A stretch of 43,571 nucleotides of DNA, taken from an uncultured Erysipelotrichaceae bacterium (GTDB lineage Bacteria > Bacillota_I > Bacilli_A > RF39 > UBA660). The notes under the pieces are model-generated. The model saw only the letters and a program-made list of their open reading frames with translations. It was not told the DNA's origin and made no database searches. This document shows, piece by piece, positions 23,083-32,036 of the stretch (positions are counted from its first letter, which is position 1; every line of letters starts with the position of its first letter). The DNA lies in NCBI GenBank assembly GCA_902773675.1, contig CACYFN010000021.1, positions 1-43,571 of the forward strand. Direction: 5' to 3'. The translations under genes were made by a program, and so were the position numbers.

Positions 23083-25148
23083 TATATACCACGACTCCTC
23101 TCTCCTTCGGACATACTCATCTGTCCAAATGAGCTTACCCATTGTTTTACAGTATTACGAATTATTCCATATTCATAATTAGTTATTATACTATCTTTAA
23201 GTAAAGCTGTCATTATAACTGCAGTTTTTTCTTTTTCTGACATTTCATCATTAATCCAGCAATTATTTTGTTTTAATAATGAGCATAATCTTATTACCTT
23301 TTGTCGTGAAATTTTAATTGAGAATCCTAAACTATAATTATTTTCTGAATTACTTATTTCATAAGTATTGTTATCCACTTTAATATTTCTTCCGTTAAAT
23401 GTTGCATTTTCTATCATTTTAAAATATTTATCATTTTCTGTTTCGGGATTTATAATATTTTTTTGATAATCTTGTACAAATGCTTTTGTTATTTTAGCAG
23501 ATAATATTTTTGATTCTTCTATTTCTGCATTATCATTTTGATTATTATATAAAATGTTAAATATATCATCTACTGATTTTTCATGTAATTTTAAATAATG
23601 ATCATATAATCTATGTTTTGCAACTGATAAATTATCACTTCTAAATACTATTTTATGAGAATAAGGTAAATTTCTTAATTTAGCAAATATTTCGTCTGGA
23701 ATATAATTTATAACTTCATCTTGATAAATATTATCTATATAGCCCTTTTCAGTTGATCGTGACATTCCATGGAAAATTTTATCTTCATCTGTTAATGATT
23801 TACTTAATCCCTTTCCACGTGATGGAGTTATTTTTTCTCCTAAAATCATTGCTAATTTAATTTTATACCATCTAAATTTTGTATATAAAAATTTATGCAT
23901 ATAATAATTATTTTCTTTTAATATATTAAATAATCCAGCTTCTACGAAACGATCAAGTACATATTCTACATGACTTCCTTGTGCGGCCATTAATGCATTT
24001 GGCAATTCATTTTCTGAAATAAGACCATACTTTTGCATTAATTCAAGATTTTTAGTTATACGTTCATTTGATTCTTGTAAAAACTCTTTAAAACCATCTC
24101 CATCTTTATGAATTGCAAAACTATAATCTGTAATTTTATTTTCATCATTCAATATTATTCTTCCACTGTTTTTTAATAGTTCTAAATTTTTGAAAAAGTT
24201 TTCAAAGCTTCCTGGTGGTTTAATAATTGATCCATTTGTTTTTGATAGTACTTTCTTATTTCTATGATGGATTTTAAATGCATAATCATTTTTTCCTTTA
24301 AAGAATATTGAAGGAAATTCTAATAAGGTTGAAAGGGTACAACTATTATATTCAAGAAATTTACTTATACCATCTATTGCATCTTGATCATAGAATATTA
24401 TAATGTTTATTATTGCTTTTATATTATGATCACAGAAATCATTTTGTTTAATGTTATATTTTTGAAAAAATTCTAAAACTTTTCTAGCATTATCTATTTT
24501 AGCAAATTTTTTCATTTGAACAATTCCTTTTGACTTAAATATTTTTTCATTATATGGATAATTATATTTTTTAAATAATTCTTCTAATTGTTTATTTATT
24601 TCTTCTGGATGTTCATTTTCTTCTATTAATACATTATAATTTTTTTTGTTGCTAGTTTCTGATGTTTTTGTTTCTAATTGATTATTATTACTATTTAATG
24701 CGATAAAGGTATTAAATTCTATTGCTTCATTAATAGATATTTTTTTATTAAAATAGCAATTTTGAATAAAGTCGAATATAATTTCTGGATTATTGCCATT
24801 TTCTATTGAGTCAATAAGCATATTATATTTATTATTCTGATCTAAATAATATTGATATTCTTTATTAATTATATTTATACATTCATTTATATAATTTTTA
24901 ATTTCATTATCTATTTCAGTTTTAATTCCTACATATCTAGATGCAGATTGTAAATATGTAAAGTTTGTTTGTATTTCTTTATTTTGCATAAATTCTATAT
25001 TTAGTGGAAATATACTTTTAATTAAATTTAGATCATTTTTACAATTGGATAATTTTTCTATAAGTTCTTTATATTTACCAATTAATTTCCCAATTGTTGG
25101 GTCATATGATTCTTTTATGAGGCGCAATAAACTACTATTTATGTTCAT
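23082..25148 (-). CDS. Unknown large helical protein in the twin-sigma operon
   Basis: No family recognised. The 688-residue protein is soluble-looking, charged and mainly helical. Between about residues 205 and 480 there are repeated helix pairs of the kind 'KVLEFFQKYNI...LLEFPSIFF' and 'KNLELMQKYGLISENELP', which vaguely recall helical-repeat nucleic-acid-binding proteins. That resemblance is weak. I place the start at ATG 25148 because GGAGGTG lies seven bases ahead; the GTG at 25157 is inside that ribosome site. It overlaps the upstream gene by 14 bases and the downstream gene by one (TAATG). Confidence 0.75.
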   Translation of the reverse strand: MNINSSLLRLIKESYDPTIGKLIGKYKELIEKLSNCKNDLNLIKSIFPLNIEFMQNKEIQTNFTYLQSASRYVGIKTEIDNEIKNYINECINIINKEYQYYLDQNNKYNMLIDSIENGNNPEIIFDFIQNCYFNKKISINEAIEFNTFIALNSNNNQLETKTSETSNKKNYNVLIEENEHPEEINKQLEELFKKYNYPYNEKIFKSKGIVQMKKFAKIDNARKVLEFFQKYNIKQNDFCDHNIKAIINIIIFYDQDAIDGISKFLEYNSCTLSTLLEFPSIFFKGKNDYAFKIHHRNKKVLSKTNGSIIKPPGSFENFFKNLELLKNSGRIILNDENKITDYSFAIHKDGDGFKEFLQESNERITKNLELMQKYGLISENELPNALMAAQGSHVEYVLDRFVEAGLFNILKENNYYMHKFLYTKFRWYKIKLAMILGEKITPSRGKGLSKSLTDEDKIFHGMSRSTEKGYIDNIYQDEVINYIPDEIFAKLRNLPYSHKIVFRSDNLSVAKHRLYDHYLKLHEKSVDDIFNILYNNQNDNAEIEESKILSAKITKAFVQDYQKNIINPETENDKYFKMIENATFNGRNIKVDNNTYEISNSENNYSLGFSIKISRQKVIRLCSLLKQNNCWINDEMSEKEKTAVIMTALLKDSIITNYEYGIIRNTVKQWVSSFGQMSMSEGERSRGI

Positions 25149-27027
25149 GACTTTCACCTCCGATTCCTATTTCTTCAAAATCAAAATATGATTGTTTTTC
25201 AGATAATTCTTTTAATACTTTTTTTGATTTTTCAACGTATTTTTCAAATATAGTAAGATCTTCATCTGATAATATTTTTTTCAATTTTGGTTTTTTATTC
25301 ATTTTTGTTTTTCTATAATCTTCATAAAAAATACTTAGTAATTCAATTCCTTCTACATCATATCTGCTTAAGCAATAGTTATATAAGTCAAAATCGGCTT
25401 TTTTAATAGCAGCTCCTATATTAATATATATTAATAATTTTTCAGTGTTTATATCATAATTTGGATAATACTTTGTTATTATTGGTATAAGTTGTTCATA
25501 CAAAGGATTATCACGTTCTATTGTAATTAATTGTTCGGCATATCTCACATAACTTCTCTTTTTTGGCCTTATTCGATGCATACTTGTAGGATTGTCTCTA
25601 TCTGCATTATAACCCTTTCTAGGATTTTTCTTACTTCTATAAATTATATCATCTACTTTGCTCTTTGGTTTACTGCCATTAGTTAAATTATCATTTAATG
25701 TTTCTGGCTTACCATCAAAAAATAGATCTTTTATTAATTTATTAACTTCTTCCATGCAAGTATAATTATTAACTACATCTTGAAGATCTTTTTCAATAAA
25801 AGGTTCTTTACCAAATAAATTGTCTATTATAGCAGGTTGACCATTTATTTCATCAAATAATGTTATAGTTTTAATTTTTCTAATTTTCTTTTCATCTTTA
25901 TTTAAATCTTTTTGAACTATTAAATAGAAATCATTTACATCATTAACTATTGTACTATTTTGTGGAATTATAATATATTTATTAATTTCTTCTTCAAAAG
26001 TTGTAATTTTATTTTGAATTTTATAATAAATATAACTTCTATTATCTAGATTAAGACTATTAATTTCTTCTATCTTTTTTAATAAATCTTTTTTTATTAT
26101 TTGACTATTTTCATATTCATTAACAATATTTTGTAATTCTATAAAGTTTCCTTCTATCTCTTCATCTGAAAATTTTAAATCATTTATTCGATTGATTAAA
26201 TATCCTATTTTAGCACACATATATTCAAGATCAATGTATAAATTATCTGGAAATTCTTTTATATATGCTTCATATTCATTATTTATGAAAATACTAATTT
26301 TTAAATCTGGAAATTTTTTTATAATGTCATTGCAATATTGAATATATTGTTTTCTTTGATTACTTATGTTTATATTAGGTAATTGTGATTTTACTTCTTC
26401 TATGGCTTCTTGCTCTACTGTGCTTGCATTTTCTTCAAATGATTCTACTTCATTTGATTCTTCTTCACTTAAATCTTCAATTATATTTCCTTGATTTTCA
26501 TTTGTTGTTTTTTCTAATTGTTTATTATTAACATATTGTTCACATATATTTCTGCTTATAATAAACTTAATATCGTCTTCTATATCTAACTCATTTAACG
26601 ATATCATCAATTCTTGAAATTTTTCTTTATCTAATTTTATAGTATCATTCTGATAATTAATTATATTAATTATAATTTCTAATTGATTTTTTATTACATT
26701 TATTTCTGTTTGATATTCATTATTTCTTTCATTAATGGTACTATTTATATTGATTATTACATCATTAATTAGTGTATTTATATGATTAAAGATTTCTTTA
26801 AAGCTATCATTTTTATTGAAAAATTTATAATTTTTACAATGTTCATTTATTTCATCAAAATTGTTAATGCCATTACTTAATAGTAATCTATTTAATTCTT
26901 CTTCTGATAATTGAATAAATTCATCAAAGCTTATTTTTTTTGTTAATTTATCTTCTAATTGTTTTATTCTATTTCTATATTCTTTTTCTTTATTTTTTAA
27001 GAACTCTTCTAAATTTATTTTTTCCAT
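25135..27027 (-). CDS. Unknown large coiled-coil-like protein in the twin-sigma operon
   Basis: No family recognised. The 630 residues are very rich in Asn, Ile, Glu and Lys. The N-terminal 170 are predicted to be long helices with coiled-coil character (EFLKNKEKEYRNRIKQLEDK at the start). An acidic linker (about 185-225) follows. A basic stretch with KNPRKGYNADRDNPTSMHRI and RPKKRSYVRYAEQL lies near 470-505. The C-terminal part is helical and ends in a short Gly/His-rich tail. No signal peptide or membrane helix. It lies 14 bp downstream of the 27042 gene and overlaps the next by 14 bases. Confidence 0.75.
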   Translation of the reverse strand: MEKINLEEFLKNKEKEYRNRIKQLEDKLTKKISFDEFIQLSEEELNRLLLSNGINNFDEINEHCKNYKFFNKNDSFKEIFNHINTLINDVIININSTINERNNEYQTEINVIKNQLEIIINIINYQNDTIKLDKEKFQELMISLNELDIEDDIKFIISRNICEQYVNNKQLEKTTNENQGNIIEDLSEEESNEVESFEENASTVEQEAIEEVKSQLPNINISNQRKQYIQYCNDIIKKFPDLKISIFINNEYEAYIKEFPDNLYIDLEYMCAKIGYLINRINDLKFSDEEIEGNFIELQNIVNEYENSQIIKKDLLKKIEEINSLNLDNRSYIYYKIQNKITTFEEEINKYIIIPQNSTIVNDVNDFYLIVQKDLNKDEKKIRKIKTITLFDEINGQPAIIDNLFGKEPFIEKDLQDVVNNYTCMEEVNKLIKDLFFDGKPETLNDNLTNGSKPKSKVDDIIYRSKKNPRKGYNADRDNPTSMHRIRPKKRSYVRYAEQLITIERDNPLYEQLIPIITKYYPNYDINTEKLLIYINIGAAIKKADFDLYNYCLSRYDVEGIELLSIFYEDYRKTKMNKKPKLKKILSDEDLTIFEKYVEKSKKVLKELSEKQSYFDFEEIGIGGESHEHK

Positions 27028-27041
27028 GCTATCATTTTCCT

Positions 27042-27512
27042 TTATAAATATTTTTGATTTGTATTTTCATCTATTAATTCTTCATCATAATATTCATCTA
27101 TTATTTCATTATAATAATTTACAAATTCCTTATATAAGTATATTTTCATATTAAGTTTTACTTCTAATTCTATAATATATTTAATAATTTCTTCTTGTAT
27201 TTTATATAAATATGTTTTATCTATATTTTCATCATCTTCTATGCTATTTAATGATAAAATATAACTAAATAATGATTCATTTTCTTTTGATATTTCGTTG
27301 TTTTGAATATAATTTTTTATTCTTTTAATTTCTATATTTATTTTAGAACTAATGTCTTCTGCATTACCTTTTTTATAAATATTATTTTCAACCTCTTCAT
27401 AGTTATTTATACTAGTTATTTTTAAATAATTATTATGTGTTATTAAGATGTATTTTCTTTCTTCTTGGGATAAATTACCCATTAGTATTTTGTTTATTTT
27501 TAAATTTCCCAT
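27042..27512 (-). CDS. Unknown 156-residue protein in the twin-sigma operon
   Basis: No family recognised. Small, helical, rich in Asn, Ile and Glu, with an acidic C terminus (IIDEYYDEELIDEN). No membrane helix. It follows the sigma-factor gene at 27568 by 55 bp, where an AGAGAGGAG ribosome site and a possible weak promoter (TTAACA-15-TATAAT) lie, so it may also be expressed from an internal start. It precedes the two large unknown proteins. Confidence 0.65.
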   Translation of the reverse strand: MGNLKINKILMGNLSQEERKYILITHNNYLKITSINNYEEVENNIYKKGNAEDISSKINIEIKRIKNYIQNNEISKENESLFSYILSLNSIEDDENIDKTYLYKIQEEIIKYIIELEVKLNMKIYLYKEFVNYYNEIIDEYYDEELIDENTNQKYL

Positions 27513-27567
27513 ATCTATACTCCTCTCTATTATAATGATAGCATTTTTTTGTTAATTTATCAATGTT

Positions 27568-28794
27568 CTATTTATTCTTCTTTGGCCTTATTTTTTGTCT
27601 AAGTTTGTATTTACCTGTTTCTGCTTCTTCAATCGCACTTAATACTCTATCATCATATCCTAATTCATTAATTAATTCTAATTTGTAATTTTTAAGTATT
27701 TTAATAATACTTTTTAAGATCATTTGTCTTACTGCTTCGCCACTCATTTTCAATTGTTTTGCAATTAAATCATTACTCATTACATTTCCATCAAAGCCAA
27801 ATCTTTTTCTAAGTGCAAATTTTTCTTTATCTGTTAGTATAGTATTATTTAGAAAAATTTTATTAATAAATTCTATAAATTCTTTGTTTATTAAAATATC
27901 ATCTAAATTATCGTCATTACTTGGTATAAAATCTTGTAGTTCACTTGTTTCTGATTCACCAACTTGACTATAGATACTAACAATATTGTATTCTGTTTTT
28001 AATAATTCAATTATTTTTTCTTTACTAAATGATGTTTCTATACTTATTTCTTCTAAGGTTGGTTTTCTATTTAGTTCAGAATATAATTTATAATAAATTC
28101 TTTTCACTTTTAATAGTTCGCGATTAGCTCGATATGAAAGTTTAATACTTTTAGATTGTTCTACTATGTAATACCTTATTTTTTGGTTTATCCAATATGT
28201 GGCATAAGTTGCAAATCTGTATCCTTTTGTATAATCAAATTTATCTACTGCATATATTAATCCAAAATTACCTTCTTGAATTAAGTCTAATATATCTATA
28301 TTATTGGAATATTTATATGAATAGTCTTTGGCAATTGATACAACTAATCTTTGATTACTTTCAATTAATTTATTTTTTGCTGATAAGTCTCCAGATAGTA
28401 TTTTTTTAGCTAATTCTATTTCTTCTTTTTCTGAAAGTAGTGGTATTTTGTTTATTTCTTTAATATACTGATTATAAGCCATTAAGTCATTATTTTCTAT
28501 TATATCATCTATATTAATATTGTTAGTTTTTAAGAATGCCATTTTTAGTTGTTTTAGAAAGATATCTTGATACTCAATTTCTTCATCTTTAAATAACATA
28601 TTTAATATTTGATATAGTTTTTTATTTTTTTTAATTACTTCTATTATTATCTCTTCTAGATTATCATAATTTATATTATTAAATACAATTTTTAATTTTG
28701 CTAGTTCATATATATTTTCTTCAATTGTATCATAAACTTCAAGTTTTTCTTTTATATATTCACTTATTATATTAATTTTATCTTCATCCAGCAT
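27568..28794 (-). CDS. Divergent sigma-70 family factor (group 2-like), second of a tandem pair
   Basis: RNA polymerase sigma factor with regions 1.2 to 4. Region 2 shows [35 protein letters not shown] and [17 protein letters not shown] (promoter-melting and -10 recognition segment). Region 3 has [16 protein letters not shown]. Region 4 has [15 protein letters not shown] and the helix-turn-helix [20 protein letters not shown]. It has about 105 N-terminal residues before region 1.2 with no relation to SigA region 1.1. The paralogue upstream has an equally long and unlike extension. It is divergent from housekeeping SigA, so probably an alternative factor with its own promoter class. The start overlaps the preceding stop (TAATG). 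Confidence 0.88.
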   Translation of the reverse strand: MLDEDKINIISEYIKEKLEVYDTIEENIYELAKLKIVFNNINYDNLEEIIIEVIKKNKKLYQILNMLFKDEEIEYQDIFLKQLKMAFLKTNNINIDDIIENNDLMAYNQYIKEINKIPLLSEKEEIELAKKILSGDLSAKNKLIESNQRLVVSIAKDYSYKYSNNIDILDLIQEGNFGLIYAVDKFDYTKGYRFATYATYWINQKIRYYIVEQSKSIKLSYRANRELLKVKRIYYKLYSELNRKPTLEEISIETSFSKEKIIELLKTEYNIVSIYSQVGESETSELQDFIPSNDDNLDDILINKEFIEFINKIFLNNTILTDKEKFALRKRFGFDGNVMSNDLIAKQLKMSGEAVRQMILKSIIKILKNYKLELINELGYDDRVLSAIEEAETGKYKLRQKIRPKKNK

Positions 28795-30158
28795 TATACT
28801 TTTCTTCCTTTCTTCAAAACTCTTTCATGTATATCATCATAGTATGTGGCAGCATTTTTAATGTGTTTAGATTTTCTTAATTTTTTTAATCCATGTTTAA
28901 ATGTTTGTTCTGCCCATTGTTTTGTAAAACCAAATTCATCAGCTATTCCTTGATATGTACTTTCTTTTCCATATATACCTAATTTTTTAGTGATAACTAG
29001 ATATTCATTTTCAGTAATTATTTCATCTATTAAAGATTGTTTTAATGCATTAAGTAATTCTTTATATGCAATATTATCAAAATAGTCATTTTCTATATTT
29101 TCATCTGAAGGAATAAAATCTCCAATTGTGGTATCTTCATCTTCGCCTACTAATCTATCTAAACTATCTAATTGTTTAGGTGCTAAGACAAGTGTTTTTA
29201 TTGTTTCTGTGCTTAAACCAGTCTTTTCTGATAATTCTTTAATATTTCCTTGCTTTCCTTCGTTTTCTAAAATATTTTTTGCTTTTTCTATTTGTCTTAA
29301 TTTCTCTGTTGAATGAAGTGGTATTCTTACTATTTGGTATTTATTAATTATTGATCTAGTTATTTTTTGTCTAATCCACCAAGTTGCATATGTTGAAAAT
29401 TTATATCCTTTGGATATATCAAATTTATCAAGAGCATGCATTAGTCCAATTGTTCCTTCATCTACCATATCTAAAAAATCACATCTATAATCATGATAAC
29501 TATTATGTATTGTTTTTGCTATATTTACTACTAATCTTAAATAACATTCAGAGAATAGTGGTTTTAAATTTTCTTCTCCGTTTTTTATTCTTACTAATAA
29601 ATCATATTTTTCTTCTTCTGTTAACTCTATACAATTTCTTAAATCATTAAAAAAATATTGGCTAATACTATCTGCACTTTCTTTATAGCTTTCGTCTTCA
29701 ATTATTTCTATATCATTAGATATACAATAGGTATCTATTAACGATAATATAAATTCATCTCTTATTTTAGATACTTTATTGTAGGATAATAAGTTTTCAA
29801 CTATAGCTTTAATTTTTATGTTTGAGGATATTATTTGTATTGTAGTATTAATTAAATTATCATTTTGAGGATCTCTGAAAAATATTTCTAATTTTTTTAG
29901 TTCATTTATATTATTTGAAGTATCATTACTTGTTTCAATATTTGTTTCTATAAAATTATTTACTATTTTTTCTATTGATATTTTATATTTTATTTTTCCT
30001 TTAAGAATATTTTTTATATATTCACTAAAAAAAATTAAAATATCATTTTGTTTTTTTAATTTATTTTTTACTATTAAATTGTTTATATCGTCTTTAGAAA
30101 ATTCCATATATAAATATTTATTTTGAATTTCTGAAATAATATTATTATCATTACACAT
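28794..30158 (-). CDS. Divergent sigma-70 family factor (group 2-like), first of a tandem pair
   Basis: Sigma factor with region 2 ([55 protein letters not shown]), region 3 ([18 protein letters not shown]), and region 4 with the helix-turn-helix [21 protein letters not shown]. An N-terminal extension of about 165 residues precedes region 1.2. Region 2.4 [19 protein letters not shown] is close to SigA, the rest is not. It begins its own transcript: a promoter at 30190-30217 and a terminator of the nusG gene just upstream. First gene of a six-gene operon (28794, 27568, 27042, 25135, 23082, 22774). Confidence 0.88.
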   Translation of the reverse strand: MCNDNNIISEIQNKYLYMEFSKDDINNLIVKNKLKKQNDILIFFSEYIKNILKGKIKYKISIEKIVNNFIETNIETSNDTSNNINELKKLEIFFRDPQNDNLINTTIQIISSNIKIKAIVENLLSYNKVSKIRDEFILSLIDTYCISNDIEIIEDESYKESADSISQYFFNDLRNCIELTEEEKYDLLVRIKNGEENLKPLFSECYLRLVVNIAKTIHNSYHDYRCDFLDMVDEGTIGLMHALDKFDISKGYKFSTYATWWIRQKITRSIINKYQIVRIPLHSTEKLRQIEKAKNILENEGKQGNIKELSEKTGLSTETIKTLVLAPKQLDSLDRLVGEDEDTTIGDFIPSDENIENDYFDNIAYKELLNALKQSLIDEIITENEYLVITKKLGIYGKESTYQGIADEFGFTKQWAEQTFKHGLKKLRKSKHIKNAATYYDDIHERVLKKGRKV

Positions 30159-30189
30159 GAATATTATCCCTTCCTTTTTATTAATAGAT

Positions 30190-30217
30190 ATTATAGCAAA
30201 TTATATTTAAAATGCAA
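30190..30217 (-). promoter_or_regulatory. Predicted promoter of the twin-sigma operon
   Basis: On the minus strand TTGCAT and TATAAT are 16 bases apart, with TGC before the -10 box (extended -10). It lies 32 bases from the first sigma-factor start, after the nusG terminator. Confidence 0.6.
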
Positions 30218-30220
30218 ATT

Positions 30221-30255
30221 AAAAAGATATCAAAATTATACTTTTTCGATATCTT
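30221..30255 (-). terminator. Intrinsic terminator of secE-nusG
   Basis: On the minus strand AAGATATC and GATATCTT form an eight-base stem followed by TTTAATTT, spanning the nusG stop codon. Confidence 0.65.
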
Positions 30256-30769
30256 CAAATCCTACTTCTACAATTGTTTCTTGGCCAAATAAATCAAGGG
30301 CTACTTCTATTACTTGATTAGCCATATCAATTTTGTTTACTTTACCAAACATGTTAGCAAATGCACCTTTTAATACTTTAATTGATGTACCTACTTCAAG
30401 TTCACTTTCTACATCTATTCTACTCATTCCCATGCTACCTAGAATTTTATCTACTTCTTCTTTTGTTAATGGGAATGGTTTTGCTCCTTTACCAGATGAA
30501 CCAATAAATCCTGTTACACCTGGAGTATTACGTACGACAAACCATGCTTCATCAGTCATAATCATTTCAACTAGAATATAACCTGGAAACATTTTAGAAT
30601 CTTTTTCTACTTCTTTACCATTTTTTACTACTACTTCTTTTTGTGATGGAACTACTACACGAAAGATATAGTCTTCCATACCCATGGAACTAGCACGCAT
30701 TTCTAGTTTTTCTTTTACTTTATTCTCATGTCCAGAATAAGTGTTTACAACATACCATTCTTTTTCCAT
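30236..30769 (-). CDS. nusG: Transcription elongation/antitermination factor NusG
   Basis: Binds RNA polymerase and modulates elongation and pausing. N-terminal NGN domain starts EWYVVNTYSGHENKVKEKL and continues to FPGYILVEM and TPGVTGFIG. The C-terminal KOW domain (about residues 125-177) has VGTSIKVLKGAFANMFGKV. At 177 residues the length is normal. Its start overlaps the secE stop (TAATG). The usual downstream L11 and L1 genes are not here; the twin-sigma operon takes their place. Confidence 0.97.
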   Translation of the reverse strand: MEKEWYVVNTYSGHENKVKEKLEMRASSMGMEDYIFRVVVPSQKEVVVKNGKEVEKDSKMFPGYILVEMIMTDEAWFVVRNTPGVTGFIGSSGKGAKPFPLTKEEVDKILGSMGMSRIDVESELEVGTSIKVLKGAFANMFGKVNKIDMANQVIEVALDLFGQETIVEVGFEDIEKV

Positions 30770-30948
30770 TAACCGAACACCTTCACTAATGTACCTAGAA
30801 CAGCATCAATTCCTACAAAGAATAGCATAAAGAAACAGATAATACAAATCGTTGATACTGAATATACAATCATTTCTTTCTTTTTAGGCCATCTTACTTT
30901 TTTTAATTCTTTTTTAATTCCAATAATAAATCTTGCTAATTTTTTCAT
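30769..30948 (-). CDS. secE: Preprotein translocase subunit SecE
   Basis: Essential small subunit of the SecYEG channel. I translated this 59-residue gene directly: it starts MKKLARFIIG, has the conserved amphipathic KKELKKVRWPKKKEMI with the RWP motif, then one membrane helix, ending LVKVFG. The start follows GAGGTGAAAT. The stop TAA overlaps the nusG ATG. A single-helix SecE is the usual Gram-positive form. It is transcribed with nusG from the promoter at 31000-31028. Confidence 0.96.
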   Translation of the reverse strand: MKKLARFIIGIKKELKKVRWPKKKEMIVYSVSTICIICFFMLFFVGIDAVLGTLVKVFG

Positions 30949-30999
30949 ATTTCACCTCATATTTATTTAAAATAAAAACACTTCTCTGTGTCTAGATAA

Positions 31000-31028
31000 A
31001 TATTAACACAAATATATAATAAAGTCAA
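31000..31028 (-). promoter_or_regulatory. Predicted promoter of secE-nusG
   Basis: On the minus strand TTGACT and TAATAT are separated by 17 bases, about 50 bases before secE. Confidence 0.6.
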
Positions 31029-31050
31029 TATGTTGATAAAGAAAAACAGC

Positions 31051-32004
31051 TTATAATTTAATTCTTAAATTATGAGATTCTTCTTTATATAAATCTATAA
31101 TAACATCTCTTAAATGATATTCTTCTAGTTCAGATATGGTGAATGAATCTTTTTTTAAATGGTAAGAAAAACTATTTAATACACATATTAAGTCTTCATC
31201 TTTTATAGTATATAAAGTAATATCATCTAATTTTAATAACCATTTATTTTGTATTTTAATTACATTAGCTGTATTATTTATAACTTTGTCAATTGATATA
31301 AATTCTGTTTTATTAGTTTCTCTTGGCTTTTCTTTTTTTACATAACTTTCTGGATTAACTCTTCTATCACTTGTTATTCCACCTACTCTAATTTCAAAGT
31401 GTAAATGTTCTCCTGTAGTAGGTCCAGAATTTTCCAATATACCTATTACTTGGCCTTGTTTTACTTCATCGCCGGCTTTTACTGTAATTGTATTTTCTTT
31501 TAAATGGGCATACAAAGTATAATTACCATCAGCATGTCCTATGATAACATAATTTCCATAATTAGTTGATTCTAAATCATTTTGAATATAATCAATTCTA
31601 TCTATTTCTCTTGGATATATTACAACTCCTGATTTAGAAGCTATAATATTTGTTTTTTCTTCATTTGTTGTTACTATATCAATTGCTTCATGAATATCAT
31701 CTCTTACGCTTTTTGATAAGATATCATTTCTTGGTAAAAATTTTTTAACAATTGTTGATTCAACTGGAAATTTTGAAGCAACTATTTTACCATTTTCTTC
31801 ATATGTTTCTATGCTTCCTATTGGCCACCAATATTCTTCATTATCTTCTACTTCATCTGTTATATTTGAAATAGCAATACTTGTTAGATTATCATATTTT
31901 GTTGGTTCTGCTGTTTTAATTTTAGTGCATCTAGAAAAAGATGATATAGTAATTCCTGCTCCTATAAGAGCAAATACTCTTTTTAAATTTTTAATTTTTA
32001 ACAC
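31051..32004 (-). CDS. M23 family peptidoglycan endopeptidase (LytM-type)
   Basis: Zinc endopeptidase that cuts peptide cross-links in the wall. It has an N-terminal hydrophobic segment and a Cys at residue 26 that could be lipidated, although the lipobox (SFSRC) is poor. All catalytic residues are present: His105 and Asp109 in HEAID, His167 in YAHL, and His200-x-His202 in HLHFE. The C-terminal 90 residues are not conserved. The start is GTG at 32004, with GGGGG as ribosome site inside the 3' arm of the hairpin at 32011-32030, so translation may be held low by that structure. It lies 32 bp after the histidine kinase gene. Confidence 0.9.
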   Translation of the reverse strand: MLKIKNLKRVFALIGAGITISSFSRCTKIKTAEPTKYDNLTSIAISNITDEVEDNEEYWWPIGSIETYEENGKIVASKFPVESTIVKKFLPRNDILSKSVRDDIHEAIDIVTTNEEKTNIIASKSGVVIYPREIDRIDYIQNDLESTNYGNYVIIGHADGNYTLYAHLKENTITVKAGDEVKQGQVIGILENSGPTTGEHLHFEIRVGGITSDRRVNPESYVKKEKPRETNKTEFISIDKVINNTANVIKIQNKWLLKLDDITLYTIKDEDLICVLNSFSYHLKKDSFTISELEEYHLRDVIIDLYKEESHNLRIKL

Positions 32005-32010
32005 TAAAAA

Positions 32011-32030
32011 TTCCCCCTTTATGGGGGATT
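32011..32030 (-). terminator. GC hairpin that may act as terminator and cover the M23 ribosome site
   Basis: On the minus strand ATCCCCC-ATAAA-GGGGGAT is followed by TTTT. It can end the histidine-kinase transcript. Its GGGGG arm is also the only ribosome site seen for the GTG start at 32004. Confidence 0.6.
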
Positions 32031-32036
32031 ATGTTA

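Noticed and set aside
27568-30158. Either sigma factor being the housekeeping SigA
   Set aside because: Both are divergent in regions 3 and 4, have unusual N-terminal extensions, and are encoded in an operon of unknown genes and not with dnaG as is usual for sigA.
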